Source: Nemorincola caseinilytica | GTDB lineage: Bacteria > Bacteroidota > Bacteroidia > Chitinophagales > Chitinophagaceae | Reading direction: 5' to 3' | DNA: 64,000 nucleotides | Assembly (NCBI RefSeq): GCF_039540515.1 | Contig: NZ_BAABFA010000011.1 | Location: forward strand, 124,001 to 188,000 | Shown: one piece after another, positions 16,854-27,200 of the stretch | How positions within the stretch are numbered: position 1 is the first letter of the stretch | Layout of the letters: each line of letters begins with the position of its first letter | The notes under the pieces: generated by a model | Told to the model about the DNA's origin: nothing | Database searches by the model: none | The model's input: only the letters and a program-made list of their open reading frames with translations | Translations under genes and position numbers: made by a program

Positions 16854-19040
16854 ATGTTGCAAAAGTTTACTTTAAAGAGGTTGGTGGTCGTGTGTTCTGT
16901 GGCAGGTATAGCCACCATGACCGCCTTCCCCACCCATGCCAAGGAAGGTATGTGGCTGCCGCCCAACCTGAAAAACCAGGAAAGGGACATGAAGGCCGCA
17001 GGATTACAGATAGCTATAGATAAGATCTATAATGAAAATGGAACGGGCCTTAACAACGCCATAGTGCTTTTTGGTAAGGGATGTACGGGAGAGGTGATAT
17101 CGCCCAAGGGGCTTATACTTACCAATCATCATTGCGGGTATGGCAGCGCCCAGGCGCTTAGCAGCCCCGAGAAGGACTATTTCGCCAATGGTTTCTGGGC
17201 AAAGAGTATGGCCGAGGAGCTTCCCTGTAAGGGCCTGACGGTGACCTTCATACGCCGTATAGAGAATGTGACCCAGAGAATACTGGATGGTGTGGCCGAT
17301 ACCCTGCGCGATGCCGTACGCGATAGTATAGTGAACGCACGCGTGGCCGCCGCCGAGAAGGAAATGGCGAAAACAACGGGTATGGATGTACTGATAAAGC
17401 CCTATTTCAAAGGCAATGAATTCTGGGCGGCCATATCGGAGACCTTCCGCGATATACGTTTCGTGGGTTTTCCGCCCAATGGGATAGGCGCCTTTGGCGG
17501 CGATGTGGAGAACTGGATGTGGCCCCGCCATACCGGGGATTTCAGCATATTCAGGGTATATGCAGGGCCTGATAATAAGCCTGCCGACCATTCGGCTAAC
17601 AACAGGCCCTACGAGGCCCCGCAGTATTTCACCATCAATGCCAACGGCTATAAAGAGGGCGATATGACAATGGTATATGGTTTCCCCGGCACTACGAACC
17701 AGTATATCTCGTCGTTCGCGCTGAAGCATGTGTACAACATAATGGACCCGATAAGCATAGAGGCCCGTACCCGCAAACTGGACATATGGACAAAGTATAT
17801 GAACAATGACAGGGACATATTTCTGAAATATACCGCCAAGCGTGCCACCGTGGCCAACGGCTGGAAGAAATGGCAGGGCGAGGTAGTAGGCCTGAAGCTG
17901 AACAATGCCACAGGTAAAAAGCAGGCATACGAGGCCACCTTCCGGAAATGGGCCGAAGCCGATAATACCCTGCCATGGGCCGATGTGCTGCTGCCTCGTA
18001 TGCAGATAGCTGCCGAGGGCGCCGACAAGGTGGTGGCCGAAGAGCAATACATAAAAGAGGCGGTACTGGGCATAGAGCTGGTGCAGCAGGCCGGTATAGC
18101 AGAGAAACTGGTAGCCGTGATGCGCAGCAAGCTGAGCGCAGATACTGTAAAGGATTCACTAGGCAAGCTGGTGGCGGCGCAAGAGGCTTTTTACAAGAAC
18201 TATGATGCCAATACCGATAAGGATGTGTTCAAGACACTGATGGCGCTTTACTTTGAGAAGAACAGCGCATCGCTGCCTGAATATTATACAACCGCATACA
18301 GGGCGCATGGGCAGGATATGGGTAAATGGGCCGATGATATATATACCTCATCGGTAATGGTGTCGCAAGACAGGCTAAAGGCATGGGCTGCACAGCCCGA
18401 TAGTGCAAAACTGCAGAACGATGCGGCATACCGGCTGTATGATGCCATAAGCCGCATGCGCAAACAGCGCATACAGCCCGCACTTACTGTATACAATACA
18501 GATATGCGCTTTTATGAGCGGCTGTACATGAAGGCGCGTATGGCGCATGATAAGAAACGGGAGTTCTACCCCGATGCGAACCTGACCCTGCGCCTGACGT
18601 ACGGACATGTAAAAGGCCTGGACCCGGATGGCCCTGCAAAATACGCTTACCAGACCACGCTGGGCGAGGTAGTGGCGCTGGATGACACAGCATCGGACGT
18701 GTTCAAGGTGCCGGCAAAGCTGAAGGAACTGTACGAACGCAAGGACTATGGCCGCTGGGGCGTGAACGGGGTGATGCCGGTAGCCTTTGTGGCATCGAAT
18801 CATACATCGGGTGGCAACTCGGGTAGCCCGGTGCTGAACGCCAGGGGAGAGCTGATAGGTACCAACTTCGACCGAGCGTACGAGGGTACTATGAGCGACT
18901 ATTACTTCGACCCCAACCGCTGCCGCAATATATCTGTAGATATACGTTATACGCTGTTCGTGATAGAGAAATTCGGCGATGCCGGCTGGTTGATAGATGA
19001 GATGAAAATAATAAAGAACAAGCCTGCGCCGAAGAAGTAA
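16854..19040 (+). CDS. S46-family dipeptidyl-peptidase (DPP7/DPP11 type)
   Basis: 728 residues, usual for S46. The N-terminal signal ends near PTHA, followed by KEGMWLPPNL, which matches the mature start of the family. The chymotrypsin-like triad is visible: His in LTNHHCGYGSAQ (~92), Asp in the WPRHTGDFSIFR region (~228) and Ser in NHTSGGNSGSPV (~656). A helical domain lies between them. These periplasmic exopeptidases release dipeptides from oligopeptides and feed asaccharolytic growth. I could not decide between hydrophobic (DPP7) and acidic (DPP11) specificity. A weak hairpin (GGCGC 19062 / GCGCC 19083, then T run) follows. Confidence 0.93.
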   Translation: MLQKFTLKRLVVVCSVAGIATMTAFPTHAKEGMWLPPNLKNQERDMKAAGLQIAIDKIYNENGTGLNNAIVLFGKGCTGEVISPKGLILTNHHCGYGSAQALSSPEKDYFANGFWAKSMAEELPCKGLTVTFIRRIENVTQRILDGVADTLRDAVRDSIVNARVAAAEKEMAKTTGMDVLIKPYFKGNEFWAAISETFRDIRFVGFPPNGIGAFGGDVENWMWPRHTGDFSIFRVYAGPDNKPADHSANNRPYEAPQYFTINANGYKEGDMTMVYGFPGTTNQYISSFALKHVYNIMDPISIEARTRKLDIWTKYMNNDRDIFLKYTAKRATVANGWKKWQGEVVGLKLNNATGKKQAYEATFRKWAEADNTLPWADVLLPRMQIAAEGADKVVAEEQYIKEAVLGIELVQQAGIAEKLVAVMRSKLSADTVKDSLGKLVAAQEAFYKNYDANTDKDVFKTLMALYFEKNSASLPEYYTTAYRAHGQDMGKWADDIYTSSVMVSQDRLKAWAAQPDSAKLQNDAAYRLYDAISRMRKQRIQPALTVYNTDMRFYERLYMKARMAHDKKREFYPDANLTLRLTYGHVKGLDPDGPAKYAYQTTLGEVVALDDTASDVFKVPAKLKELYERKDYGRWGVNGVMPVAFVASNHTSGGNSGSPVLNARGELIGTNFDRAYEGTMSDYYFDPNRCRNISVDIRYTLFVIEKFGDAGWLIDEMKIIKNKPAPKK

Positions 19041-19110
19041 TGGCATGTAGCTAATGGGAGAGGCGCTGATGCTATGCCATTGGCGCCTTTTGCTGTATAT
19101 ATCCTCTATG

Positions 19111-19227
19111 TTATTTCCCCGGGTCGTTATCGGCTATCTCGGGTTCATCGGCAGTGGCCGTCTTTTTTTCTATAAGGTCTATCACTAATGATAGAGAAGC
19201 TGCGAACAATAACAATACACCAGCCAT
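19111..19227 (-). CDS. Small single-TM protein, 38 codons
   Basis: ATG at 19227, stop at 19111. The product begins MAGVLLLFAASLSLVIDLIE, a hydrophobic helix, then KKTATADEPEIADNDPGK, an acidic tail. A GGAGG lies six bases before the ATG, an unusually strong Shine-Dalgarno for this genome. It would be a small membrane protein with its tail exposed. No similarity is known to me. The rest of the 435-base gap between the S46 gene and trxA holds only a weak hairpin near 19062-19087 and the trxA promoter. Confidence 0.5.
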   Translation of the reverse strand: MAGVLLLFAASLSLVIDLIEKKTATADEPEIADNDPGK

Positions 19228-19428
19228 AACACACCTCCGTTTTTAGTTTTAGGTAGGAGAGGCCTGGGGGCCTTTGATGTATATAGTGCAATGACCGTGC
19301 CAGATCTTACTTTACCCGGTATTAACAGATACTGATATTGTTAAAGCAGTACTAAAAACTGTTAGCTGTATGTGGAAACGCTATATCGGTATTTCGGTAT
19401 TCTATTTACGAGTGGATATATAAAGGAC

Positions 19429-19436
19429 TACCTTTG
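19429..19436 (+). promoter_or_regulatory. -7 box of trxA
   Basis: TACCTTTG, an exact TAnnTTTG match, ends 39 bases before the trxA start. Confidence 0.65.
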
Positions 19437-19475
19437 CTTTTCATCTTTAGAAAACAATTTTAAAACAATAAAACA

Positions 19476-19799
19476 ATGGCAGCAGTATTCACTGATTCGA
19501 ATTTTGATACCGAAGTGCTAAAGGCGGATAAACTCTCTGTAATAGATTTCTGGGCTCCATGGTGCGGTCCGTGCCTGGCGCTGGGCCCCACGATAGATGC
19601 ACTGTCTGCAGAGTATGCAGGTAAGGTGAACGTAGGTAAGGTGAACGTGGACGAGAACCCCAACCTGAGCATCAACTATGGTGTGACCAGCATACCATGC
19701 GTGCTGTTCATAAAGGACGGTAAGGTAGTGGATAAGCAACTAGGCCTGGCCCCCAAGAACGTTTTTGACAAGAAGATACAGAAGATACTGGGTGTGTAA
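19476..19799 (+). CDS. trxA: Thioredoxin
   Basis: 107 residues, standard size. Active site WAPWCGPC (~31-38), and the cis-proline loop reads TSIPCVLF with the Pro preserved and an additional Cys next to it. The buried-Asp strand (LSVIDFWAPW) is present. Thioredoxin reduces cytoplasmic disulfides and may recycle peroxiredoxins and MsrA. One oddity is an internal near-duplication, NVGKVNV, where most thioredoxins have a single KVDVD strand motif. It has its own promoter and is followed by a strong terminator. Confidence 0.96.
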   Translation: MAAVFTDSNFDTEVLKADKLSVIDFWAPWCGPCLALGPTIDALSAEYAGKVNVGKVNVDENPNLSINYGVTSIPCVLFIKDGKVVDKQLGLAPKNVFDKKIQKILGV

Positions 19800-19826
19800 G
19801 CGAAATATTTGACAGCAAATTATAAT

Positions 19827-19858
19827 AAAAGCGTCCCGGCATTGACCGGGACGCTTTT
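19827..19858. terminator. Bidirectional terminator between trxA and the M64 peptidase
   Basis: A perfect 13-bp stem (AAAAGCGTCCCGG / CCGGGACGCTTTT) with a 6-base loop, ending in T runs on both strands. Confidence 0.85.
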
Positions 19859-19881
19859 GTTTTACAAAGATCAGGATGGGG

Positions 19882-21117
19882 TCATTGCAGCTTTAGTGGT
19901 CTGCTGTTCTGAAAAAGGGAAGGTGTTATTTTCTGAGGGGTAGCATCTCCATTGTTCTTATTGTCAGAACGTATTCGGATAAAATATTCTTTTTGTGCTT
20001 TCTGATCGAACTGAAGAGATGTGGAAGCGGGCGTACCCCTGGCCAATATGTTCATATCCTCATCTATTATTTCTACAGTGCTATTCTCCGCTATGCCGTC
20101 CGGCAGTACCAGTTTGGTGGCAGCAAGTGGCTTTTCGTATGAGCAGTCGAAGCAGAACGGTATCTTTATCATGTCGTTCTCATGAACGATCATGTTCTGC
20201 CTTAATCTTCTGATATTAGCATTGTACTGTTGCAAACAGGATGAGAGGTGATCGTAGCATACGGCACAAAATGGCTTTTCAAGCTCTTTCATATGACAAT
20301 GAAATTGTGGCCGGTAGATCTTTTTAGGATAATATCCACCACCTTCCACTGCGCCGACGACGCCGACTGGCACGTCAGTATATGTAGGTATCGGCACACC
20401 TGCGGTAACGAATCTTCGCCATTTGAGATCTTCTGACCGTATAGTGGCGGTGAGGTTCGGCTCTTCGGGCTCCCCTCCACTGTATACCCGCCCACCGTCG
20501 GTAGGGTCGTCACATATATAACATGTGTATTCATCGCCAAGTTTGCCGATCTTATGTCCCAGTTCGTGCGTTATCACTTTCTGAAAACCATCGTCGCCTA
20601 TAGATGTGAAAACGATATCGCTTGCACATCCGCCACTTTCCGTATTGGCAAAGACCACTACCGCATTATATCCTGGGGCTATGCCGGCCACCTGGTAACA
20701 TAAGGCTTTATTGTCTGAGGTTATGCATCTTTTAGCCTCGTTCCAAGAGGTGTTGCCTAACCTGCAAGACAGAGCAGTATTGCGATATATGCCAGCTTGC
20801 GGATCGCTGATGCCAGACTCTTCGGATATAACATTCACCCTCCAGATATTGAATGCCTTTATAGCTGTAGCATAAGGGGGTGTTGTTCTTAGTTCTTGTA
20901 CGGCCTCATCGACCTTGCTATTGAAGAGTGCCTGCTGAGATGCTGTAAAACCATCTCCAATGAATACGATGTCATACTTGGCATCTGTAGCCCCATTGAG
21001 CATAATGCGGGTATATTTTTTGCCATCGGCAGTGGTGACGATACGCGGCTGCGCAAATGCTGCAGCCTGCGAAAGGAGCAAAAATGCAACGAGTATTATG
21101 TTGAAACTTGTTCTCAT
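19882..21117 (-). CDS. Exported M64-family (IgA-peptidase-like) metallopeptidase
   Basis: 411 residues. Signal peptide MRTSFNIILVAFLLLSQAAAFA. The early strand YDIVFIGDGFTASQQALF is characteristic of M64, and the zinc site is HELGHKIGKLGDEY (~185-198), with two His and a downstream Asp. A Cys-rich loop (CYICDD, CHMK, CAVCYDHLSSC) suggests disulfides or a structural metal site. The C-terminal ~110 residues form a beta-rich domain of unknown role. It is the last gene of a three-gene exported-protein operon; its ATG overlaps the previous stop as ATGA. Confidence 0.87.
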   Translation of the reverse strand: MRTSFNIILVAFLLLSQAAAFAQPRIVTTADGKKYTRIMLNGATDAKYDIVFIGDGFTASQQALFNSKVDEAVQELRTTPPYATAIKAFNIWRVNVISEESGISDPQAGIYRNTALSCRLGNTSWNEAKRCITSDNKALCYQVAGIAPGYNAVVVFANTESGGCASDIVFTSIGDDGFQKVITHELGHKIGKLGDEYTCYICDDPTDGGRVYSGGEPEEPNLTATIRSEDLKWRRFVTAGVPIPTYTDVPVGVVGAVEGGGYYPKKIYRPQFHCHMKELEKPFCAVCYDHLSSCLQQYNANIRRLRQNMIVHENDMIKIPFCFDCSYEKPLAATKLVLPDGIAENSTVEIIDEDMNILARGTPASTSLQFDQKAQKEYFIRIRSDNKNNGDATPQKITPSLFQNSRPLKLQ

Positions 21118-21794
21118 CGGTTGGAGATCAGGAAGGTGGAAGGTGCATGTTTGTCTATTATTTTCCTATCGAGGCTATCGGTATCATGTGGGAGCTTGTA
21201 AAGTTTCAGTTTGAAATCTCCCTTCTCGTTGGGGACAGTAACAGAGAACATGGAGACCGATGTATCCTTATACTTTGTGATGCTACCACCCGGGCCTCCG
21301 AAGACCTCTTTTTCTTCAGTAGAGAAGGACACCCCTGAGGCTACTTTTTTATTGTTCCTATCGAGCATGTCGAAAGCATAATGAGTAATGAACATATCGT
21401 AGCCGGGAGAGCCATCGGCTGTCATTTCTTCCCTGACCTTTATGACGCTGTCACCTTTCCTCTGAAAATAGATCTTCTTGGCGGGGTATGCCAGCATGGT
21501 AAAGGGCAGCCGCTCTTTTTTATTGTAGCCAGTGCTGACGGTAATAGTGAGTGGCCCTTCTTTGCCTTTGGGAACCAATACCCTTACAGAGTCGCCGGTC
21601 ACTTCTATGATATCGGCTATGGTGCCTGCAAAACTTACCACTATACTATCTGCAGCTATGGGCCTGCCGGTGGTGATGAGGATCTCGTCTCCGGGCAGTG
21701 CTGCTTTATCTGACGACCTTACTTGTGCAAAGGTGGTGCACGCAAGTAAGATGAATATGGCCGATATTAAGGATCTGGTGCTCATGCCGGTCAT
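21114..21794 (-). CDS. Exported IPT/TIG-domain protein
   Basis: 226 residues from ATG 21794, which overlaps the upstream stop as ATGA; an alternative ATG lies at 21785. The signal peptide is SLISAIFILLACTTFAQ. Residues ~25-110 resemble an IPT/TIG Ig-like fold (PGDEILITTGRPIAADSI, LVPKGKEGPLTITVST). The rest is beta-rich with no motif I can name. It has translational coupling on both sides (upstream 511-residue protein, downstream M64 peptidase), so the three probably act together outside the inner membrane. Function unknown. Confidence 0.75.
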   Translation of the reverse strand: MTGMSTRSLISAIFILLACTTFAQVRSSDKAALPGDEILITTGRPIAADSIVVSFAGTIADIIEVTGDSVRVLVPKGKEGPLTITVSTGYNKKERLPFTMLAYPAKKIYFQRKGDSVIKVREEMTADGSPGYDMFITHYAFDMLDRNNKKVASGVSFSTEEKEVFGGPGGSITKYKDTSVSMFSVTVPNEKGDFKLKLYKLPHDTDSLDRKIIDKHAPSTFLISNR

Positions 21795-23326
21795 TTTACG
21801 TTCCATGAAAGACCGAAGAGATAACTGATATCGCGGACCTTGTCTGTAGGTACATTGTCTATACGACCGTTGTACCATACTTCGGGCTCATATGGAGAAC
21901 GAAGGCGTTCTACATCGGCCATGGCTATACCGAAGTTTATATTCAGGCGCTGGCTTTTACCAATGATAAGCGTAGGGCCCAGTGCCAGTGTGAACCTTGC
22001 CTGATCGTTGAAGAGCGCACCGAAGCCTATACTCATACCGTAATTGAAAAATGTAGCGTTCTGAGAGTGGGCATGCATATATATCATTCCTCCCAGGCTA
22101 GCCTTTTCGCCTTTTTTCTCGTATATAGAGCTGAAAGTTTCCTGTACGGTGGTATCGCGGGGTACACCATCTACCAGGTATTTCTTTGTGAATATAGAGT
22201 CTTTTGTCTTGAGGGTATATGCTTTGTCGTGCAGGCCGCTTATGAAAATGCCTCCTGCAAAGTCTATCTTGAATCCTTTTTTAGGCTCTATGTTTATGGT
22301 AGAGTACAGGCTTTTCTGGGTCTGATCCAAGGGCCTTTTGTATACCGAGATAACATGTATGTCTTTAGTGATGGTAACAGGGCTGGAAACAAAGCTAGGC
22401 TCTTCTTTGAGCCATATCCTTATTTGTGTATAGACAGACATCGTTTTGTTGAACGCGGGTAGTATCTTATCAACCCTGTTGGTGGCCATTTCGCTGGTCT
22501 TTTTGTCCAGCTCTGCCAGACCGTCGCTCAGCTTCTTGTATTTTTCTACGAATTTGTCGCAGTTGGTATTTTCGGCCTCTGCTTTTTTCCTGATGTCGGG
22601 TATTTCTTTCACAAGGTTGCTGATACCTTCATACATCTCATTCTCCAAGGCCGTTATATGCCTGCTTGTGACCTGTGCAGGCGCATTGCTCAGAGGGGTG
22701 GTCCTGTCCTCGAGGAACTTATTCATAGGTATAAGGAAAGTATTATTTATTTCTTCGTTTACAATGGTCGTAGATAGAGTGGGCAGCTGTTTCAAATTGG
22801 CCACCGCATCGTTTATGCGCTCTACATGAAGGAGGAATTCCTTGTACGTCCTGGTGCGGTTGTTTATATCATTGCTAAGCTCATTGAATCTTTTTGTAAG
22901 CGCATCGAGCGTATTGCAAGGAGGCAGAGGTGGCGGACCTTTTTTCTTTTTAGGTTTCGGCGCGACCGCAACAGCAGGGTCTGAACCTCCAGCTCCAGGC
23001 GATGGGGTTACAGGAGGCGCCGGAGTAGGAGCAGTAGCTGTTACAGCAGGTACATTGGGCAGTACTACGAACTTGGAGAAGGTGCTCTCCTGGTCCATGA
23101 AGAAGGATGCGGCGCTATCACCTACGCTTATTTCATATTGCAGCGGGTTGTAGTTATAGAATTCTATCTGTATATCCTGGTGCGATGGCCATTTATGCGG
23201 TGTGGAGACCCTGGTGTTTTTGGTGGTCTCCAGCCTTTTCTTAGACACATTGTAGTATACCCTTTCCTGGGCATACTGTTTCGTAGCCATTGCCAGCAAT
23301 AAAAATATAAAAATGACTTTTTTCAT
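21791..23326 (-). CDS. Large exported protein of unknown function, first gene of the M64 operon
   Basis: 511 residues. Signal peptide MKKVIFIFLLLAMATKQYAQ. A Pro-rich and Lys-rich linker (~100-136) separates an N-terminal beta domain (~20-90) from a long helical, probably coiled-coil region (~137-300, e.g. LTKRFNELSNDINN). The C-terminal ~200 residues are beta-rich with repeated Phe/Gly strands (FDFAGGIFISG, MSIGFGALFNDQARFTLALGPTLI), like an outer-membrane barrel, ending in SYLFGLSWNVK. It may anchor an envelope complex with its two operon partners. No known family recognised. Confidence 0.7.
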   Translation of the reverse strand: MKKVIFIFLLLAMATKQYAQERVYYNVSKKRLETTKNTRVSTPHKWPSHQDIQIEFYNYNPLQYEISVGDSAASFFMDQESTFSKFVVLPNVPAVTATAPTPAPPVTPSPGAGGSDPAVAVAPKPKKKKGPPPLPPCNTLDALTKRFNELSNDINNRTRTYKEFLLHVERINDAVANLKQLPTLSTTIVNEEINNTFLIPMNKFLEDRTTPLSNAPAQVTSRHITALENEMYEGISNLVKEIPDIRKKAEAENTNCDKFVEKYKKLSDGLAELDKKTSEMATNRVDKILPAFNKTMSVYTQIRIWLKEEPSFVSSPVTITKDIHVISVYKRPLDQTQKSLYSTINIEPKKGFKIDFAGGIFISGLHDKAYTLKTKDSIFTKKYLVDGVPRDTTVQETFSSIYEKKGEKASLGGMIYMHAHSQNATFFNYGMSIGFGALFNDQARFTLALGPTLIIGKSQRLNINFGIAMADVERLRSPYEPEVWYNGRIDNVPTDKVRDISYLFGLSWNVK

Positions 23327-23574
23327 ATAAAAAATGTTTTATAACAAAAGTAATGTGCTATAACACCCTTTGTAAAGGGGATTTTTCCCGTATTATGCAC
23401 CGTATTTTCCCCGGCAGAAAGGGGATAGATATTTTTTTTGTCCATGAGATGGGTCCTGGTGGTGCTATTCGCACCTTTTTTGTTATATTCACACATAATA
23501 TAGTGTAGGACCCAACCTTTTTTGTGAAGGCGTGGTCTTATATATCGTGTAGTTGTATTAATAACCTATTATAG

Positions 23575-24147
23575 TTGTCGATCGCTTTGGCATATACTGT
23601 TACTGGCCAGGCCAGTGAGTTAGAGCAGCTCATCCATGGGTGCATTCGCAATGAGCGGAGCGCACAGGAGAAGCTATATAGGTTGTTCTATCCTAAGATG
23701 ATGGCACTGGTACGCCGTTATATAGATAGCGATGCACAGGCCGAGGAAGTACTGAACAATGGTTACCTGAGGGCGTTCCAGAAGATAAAGCAGTACAATT
23801 TTCAGGGGTCATTCGAAGGATGGGTGAGGAAGATAATCTTTCATGCCGTAGCCGACCATGTGAAGCAGAACTCGAAATACGCTAACCAGATAGTGCTGGT
23901 AGAGAAGGACGAACTGGTGCATAAAGACCACGCCGACAGGCTGTATTACGATCAGCTGGTGCAGCTGGTACAGGCACTGCCGGAGGCTACGCGCACTGTT
24001 TTCAATATGTATGTGATGGAGGGTATGACCCATAAGGAGATAGGTGCACTGATAGGCATAAGTGAGGGAACATCGAAATGGCATTTGTCGGAAGGAAGAA
24101 GAATACTAAGAGAAAAAATAGAGAGGCTGGAGCTGCATGTGAAGTAG
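23575..24147 (+). CDS. ECF-type RNA polymerase sigma factor
   Basis: 190 residues from a TTG start at 23575; the next in-frame ATG is ~40 codons later and would remove part of sigma-2, so the TTG is preferred. Sigma-2 is at ~20-90 (YRLFYPKMMALVRRYIDSDAQAEEVL) and sigma-4 at ~125-180 (LPEATRTVFNMYVMEGMTHKEIGALIGISEGTSKWHL). It directs polymerase to a stress or envelope regulon. The next gene, 53 bases downstream, codes for the membrane-spanning partner, which looks like its anti-sigma factor. No TAnnTTTG box is clear upstream. Confidence 0.9.
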   Translation: MSIALAYTVTGQASELEQLIHGCIRNERSAQEKLYRLFYPKMMALVRRYIDSDAQAEEVLNNGYLRAFQKIKQYNFQGSFEGWVRKIIFHAVADHVKQNSKYANQIVLVEKDELVHKDHADRLYYDQLVQLVQALPEATRTVFNMYVMEGMTHKEIGALIGISEGTSKWHLSEGRRILREKIERLELHVK

Positions 24148-24200
24148 CTGCAGCGCTATGAGAACTAAAAAGTTATTTACAAAAAATAAAATTTATCCAT

Positions 24201-27200
24201 ATGGATAAAAATCTCATCAGAATAGACGACCTCGTCAGGCAGCACCTGGAGGGAGCCGAGGAGCAGGAGCGGGCAGGCGCGTGGCTGAATATGCGCGATC
24301 TGCTGGATAGGGAAATGCCTCAGAAAAAGCGCATAGCTGCGTTTTATTGGCGCAGGCTTTTCGGGGTAGTGGCGGCGGTATCGCTTGTGGGCACTCTGGC
24401 CGTAGGCGGGTACGAACTGTCATCGATATACAGGAGCAATGACAATGTTCCCGTAGTAGCCATGACGGGCGCCCCTGCAGCGTCAAAAGAGTCGGGCAGG
24501 GCGAATATGGAAGTGTCTTCGATGGACATGGAGAACGAACCCGCCACCGCAGGCAACATAACCGTAAGGGGCAACAGCCATATAGGCGGTGCGGCCCGCA
24601 ATAACGAGAGCGCTGGTGCTGAAGCTGCTCTTGCTACCAACAACACTACTGCTACCAATAACAACAATACCACTAACTACAACAACACTGCTAACAACAA
24701 CCCTACCAGTAATAATACTACAGGTAGCACCACTTCTACTACAGGGAATAACATACAGAATAACAATAACAATACAGAGCGCAGTAAGAACGTAACTACT
24801 AAGAATATAACTTCTGCCAATGACCGTAACAGTGAGCATGGTACTGCGAACAACAACAGAACGCAGATAGAGCGCATGGGCACAGCTTCTGCCAATGCTA
24901 TGCATACAGATGCTGTGAGCAGCCACAACATAACCGCTAACGGTAATGCGGGTGGTACTGCTTATAGCGGTAACATAAGCGCACGCCGCACGGCACGCAA
25001 AGATGCTGCCACAGCGGGTAGCAAAGAGAACATTCCCGGTGTTGAGACACGCAAGCATATAATTGCAGATACGCGCAATGATGTTGTGACCACAGTAGGC
25101 AGCAGGGCTGTACCAGACAAGCCTGTGACCGGAGATGATGTAAGGGCAAGGAACAACAAGACCACTAACAACAATGGCCATAGCACCACGGGTAGCAGGC
25201 CACGCGCTACCGCTGCGACCACAGGCAGTGCATCGGTAAATGCTGATGGCTCGAAGCCTGTTGCTGTGAGCACTGCCGGCCGCAAGAATGGTACTGCATC
25301 GCATAATGTGAACAACAGCGAGACGCATAAGGGCAACACAGCCGGTGCTACTACAGGCAGAGAAGCAAGCGCGACCGCTACTGTGACCGGGCGCAGGCGT
25401 ACGAGGACCGCAGCTACATCGGCAGCAACTCCTGCAGGCAGGGCTAACAATGACCAGGGTACCGCAGGTACTGTTGCCGCCAATGATAACAAGGCTGTGG
25501 CCACTAATGATATGCACAAGACCGCAGGAAACAATACCACTACACCTGCCGGCCGTGGCAATGACCGCAGCAGGCAGGATATAGGTGTGCTGAACAGTAG
25601 TGGGCCCGCTAGCATGGCTGCTGCTGCTACTACTGCAGACCCATCGGAAAAGAGTATAGCTAACAAAACTACAACTGCTACCAAGGCCGGTACCGTATCG
25701 TCTAACGCGAATGGTGCGCATGCGAAAGATGGTAGCGTGGCGAACAGCACAGGTGCAAAAAGTGGTGCAGCAAAAGCCAATACGACACGGGCAACTACAA
25801 CCCAACAAAATGCTGCATCTGTCACCACAACGACCGCTGCAAAAGATAATAAGCAGGCGAACAGTGGGCGTGCTACAGCGGGTAGCAATAAGAGTGCTGT
25901 TGCATCTGCCGCCGGTAAGAAGAGCTCTGGCGTACCTAACAATACAGCAGCGGCTGCTAAGCAAACTAGCACTGCATCAGCAGGTAAAGAGACAAATGCT
26001 GCTACACCTGCAAATGCTAATACCTATGCTGCTGCCAAACAGAACAAGGCTGGCGTGACAGGTACTGATACTAAGAACGCAGGTACTAGATCTGCAGCGA
26101 ATGAGGATGCACTGGCATCGGCCGATGGGGAAGAAGGTACTGCCCAGCAGAAACAGGACCCCGATCAGAAGATGATAACCAAGATGGTGGTGCGCGAGCG
26201 CGAAGTGAAGGACAATGACAACCAGATAACTACCAAGGTGGATACCCTGTCTATGGAGAAAATGAACAAAGAGGGTGTTGCGAAGAAGGATAAGGACCCT
26301 GCTGCGCCAACAGCGCCTGCAGGCAAAAAAGGTAGTAACACTGCTGCTGCACAGGAAGAAGAGACCCCTGCCGCTACAGCCGCTACTACCACTACCGAAG
26401 AGAACGAAGGTACCGGCCGCCGTGGCAGGAAGAGGGGCCGCCATCATGAGAATAATGTAGCTGCCGGAGAAGAAAATACACTTGCCGCATCGGCCGAGGG
26501 TATGGCCGAGGGCGAGGCAGTGCCTGCCGGTGCAGCATCGGCCACGCCTGCCGAAGAGGCAGCATCTACAGCAGCCACCACATCGGAAAGCAAAGCAAAG
26601 AAGAAGGCAAGCAAGCATTCGGGTGTGTCTGTACTGCAGCGCCTGAGCGCAGCGTTCAACGATGTGAAGACACATGCTACAGGTGCAAGGTTCACAGGTG
26701 GTATCACTGCCGGTGTGAACAGCAACTTCTTTGGCCCGAGCAAAATGAAAGGCTTCCAGTTCGGTATGACGGGCAACCTGGAGTTCAGCGAATCGTGGAA
26801 TATAATGGCCGAGCTGAAATACTTCCACCGCCTGAACAATAATACAATAGATGACAGCTACTACGCCTATACACAGGTGGGTGGCCAGTACCGCAGGGAG
26901 CTGATACAGAACACCTATGATTTCGCAGCTATGCACAGTGTGGAAATGCCGCTCACCATCCGTTATGCGAAGGGCAACTTCAACTTCTATACCGGTGGTA
27001 ATTTCCTGTACACATTCTCTATCAATACGGCTGCGGCCACTATGCCCAGCCTGACCACACAGCCTACATTCGTAAGCGCACCCGGCGAGGACAATACACC
27101 TAAGCTGAACGGTGAGACCGATTTCAGGAGCAGGTTCGGCCTCGGGTATATATTCGGCTTCTCTTACCAGGTGGCACCGAACACCAGCCTTGATCTGCGC

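Noticed and set aside
24483..25964. Long minus-strand frame of 493 codons inside the anti-sigma-like gene, and another of 336 codons
   Set aside because: The plus strand is a repetitive Asn/Thr/Ala coding region without stop-forming complements; the antisense products are Ser/Cys/Val-rich with no domain.
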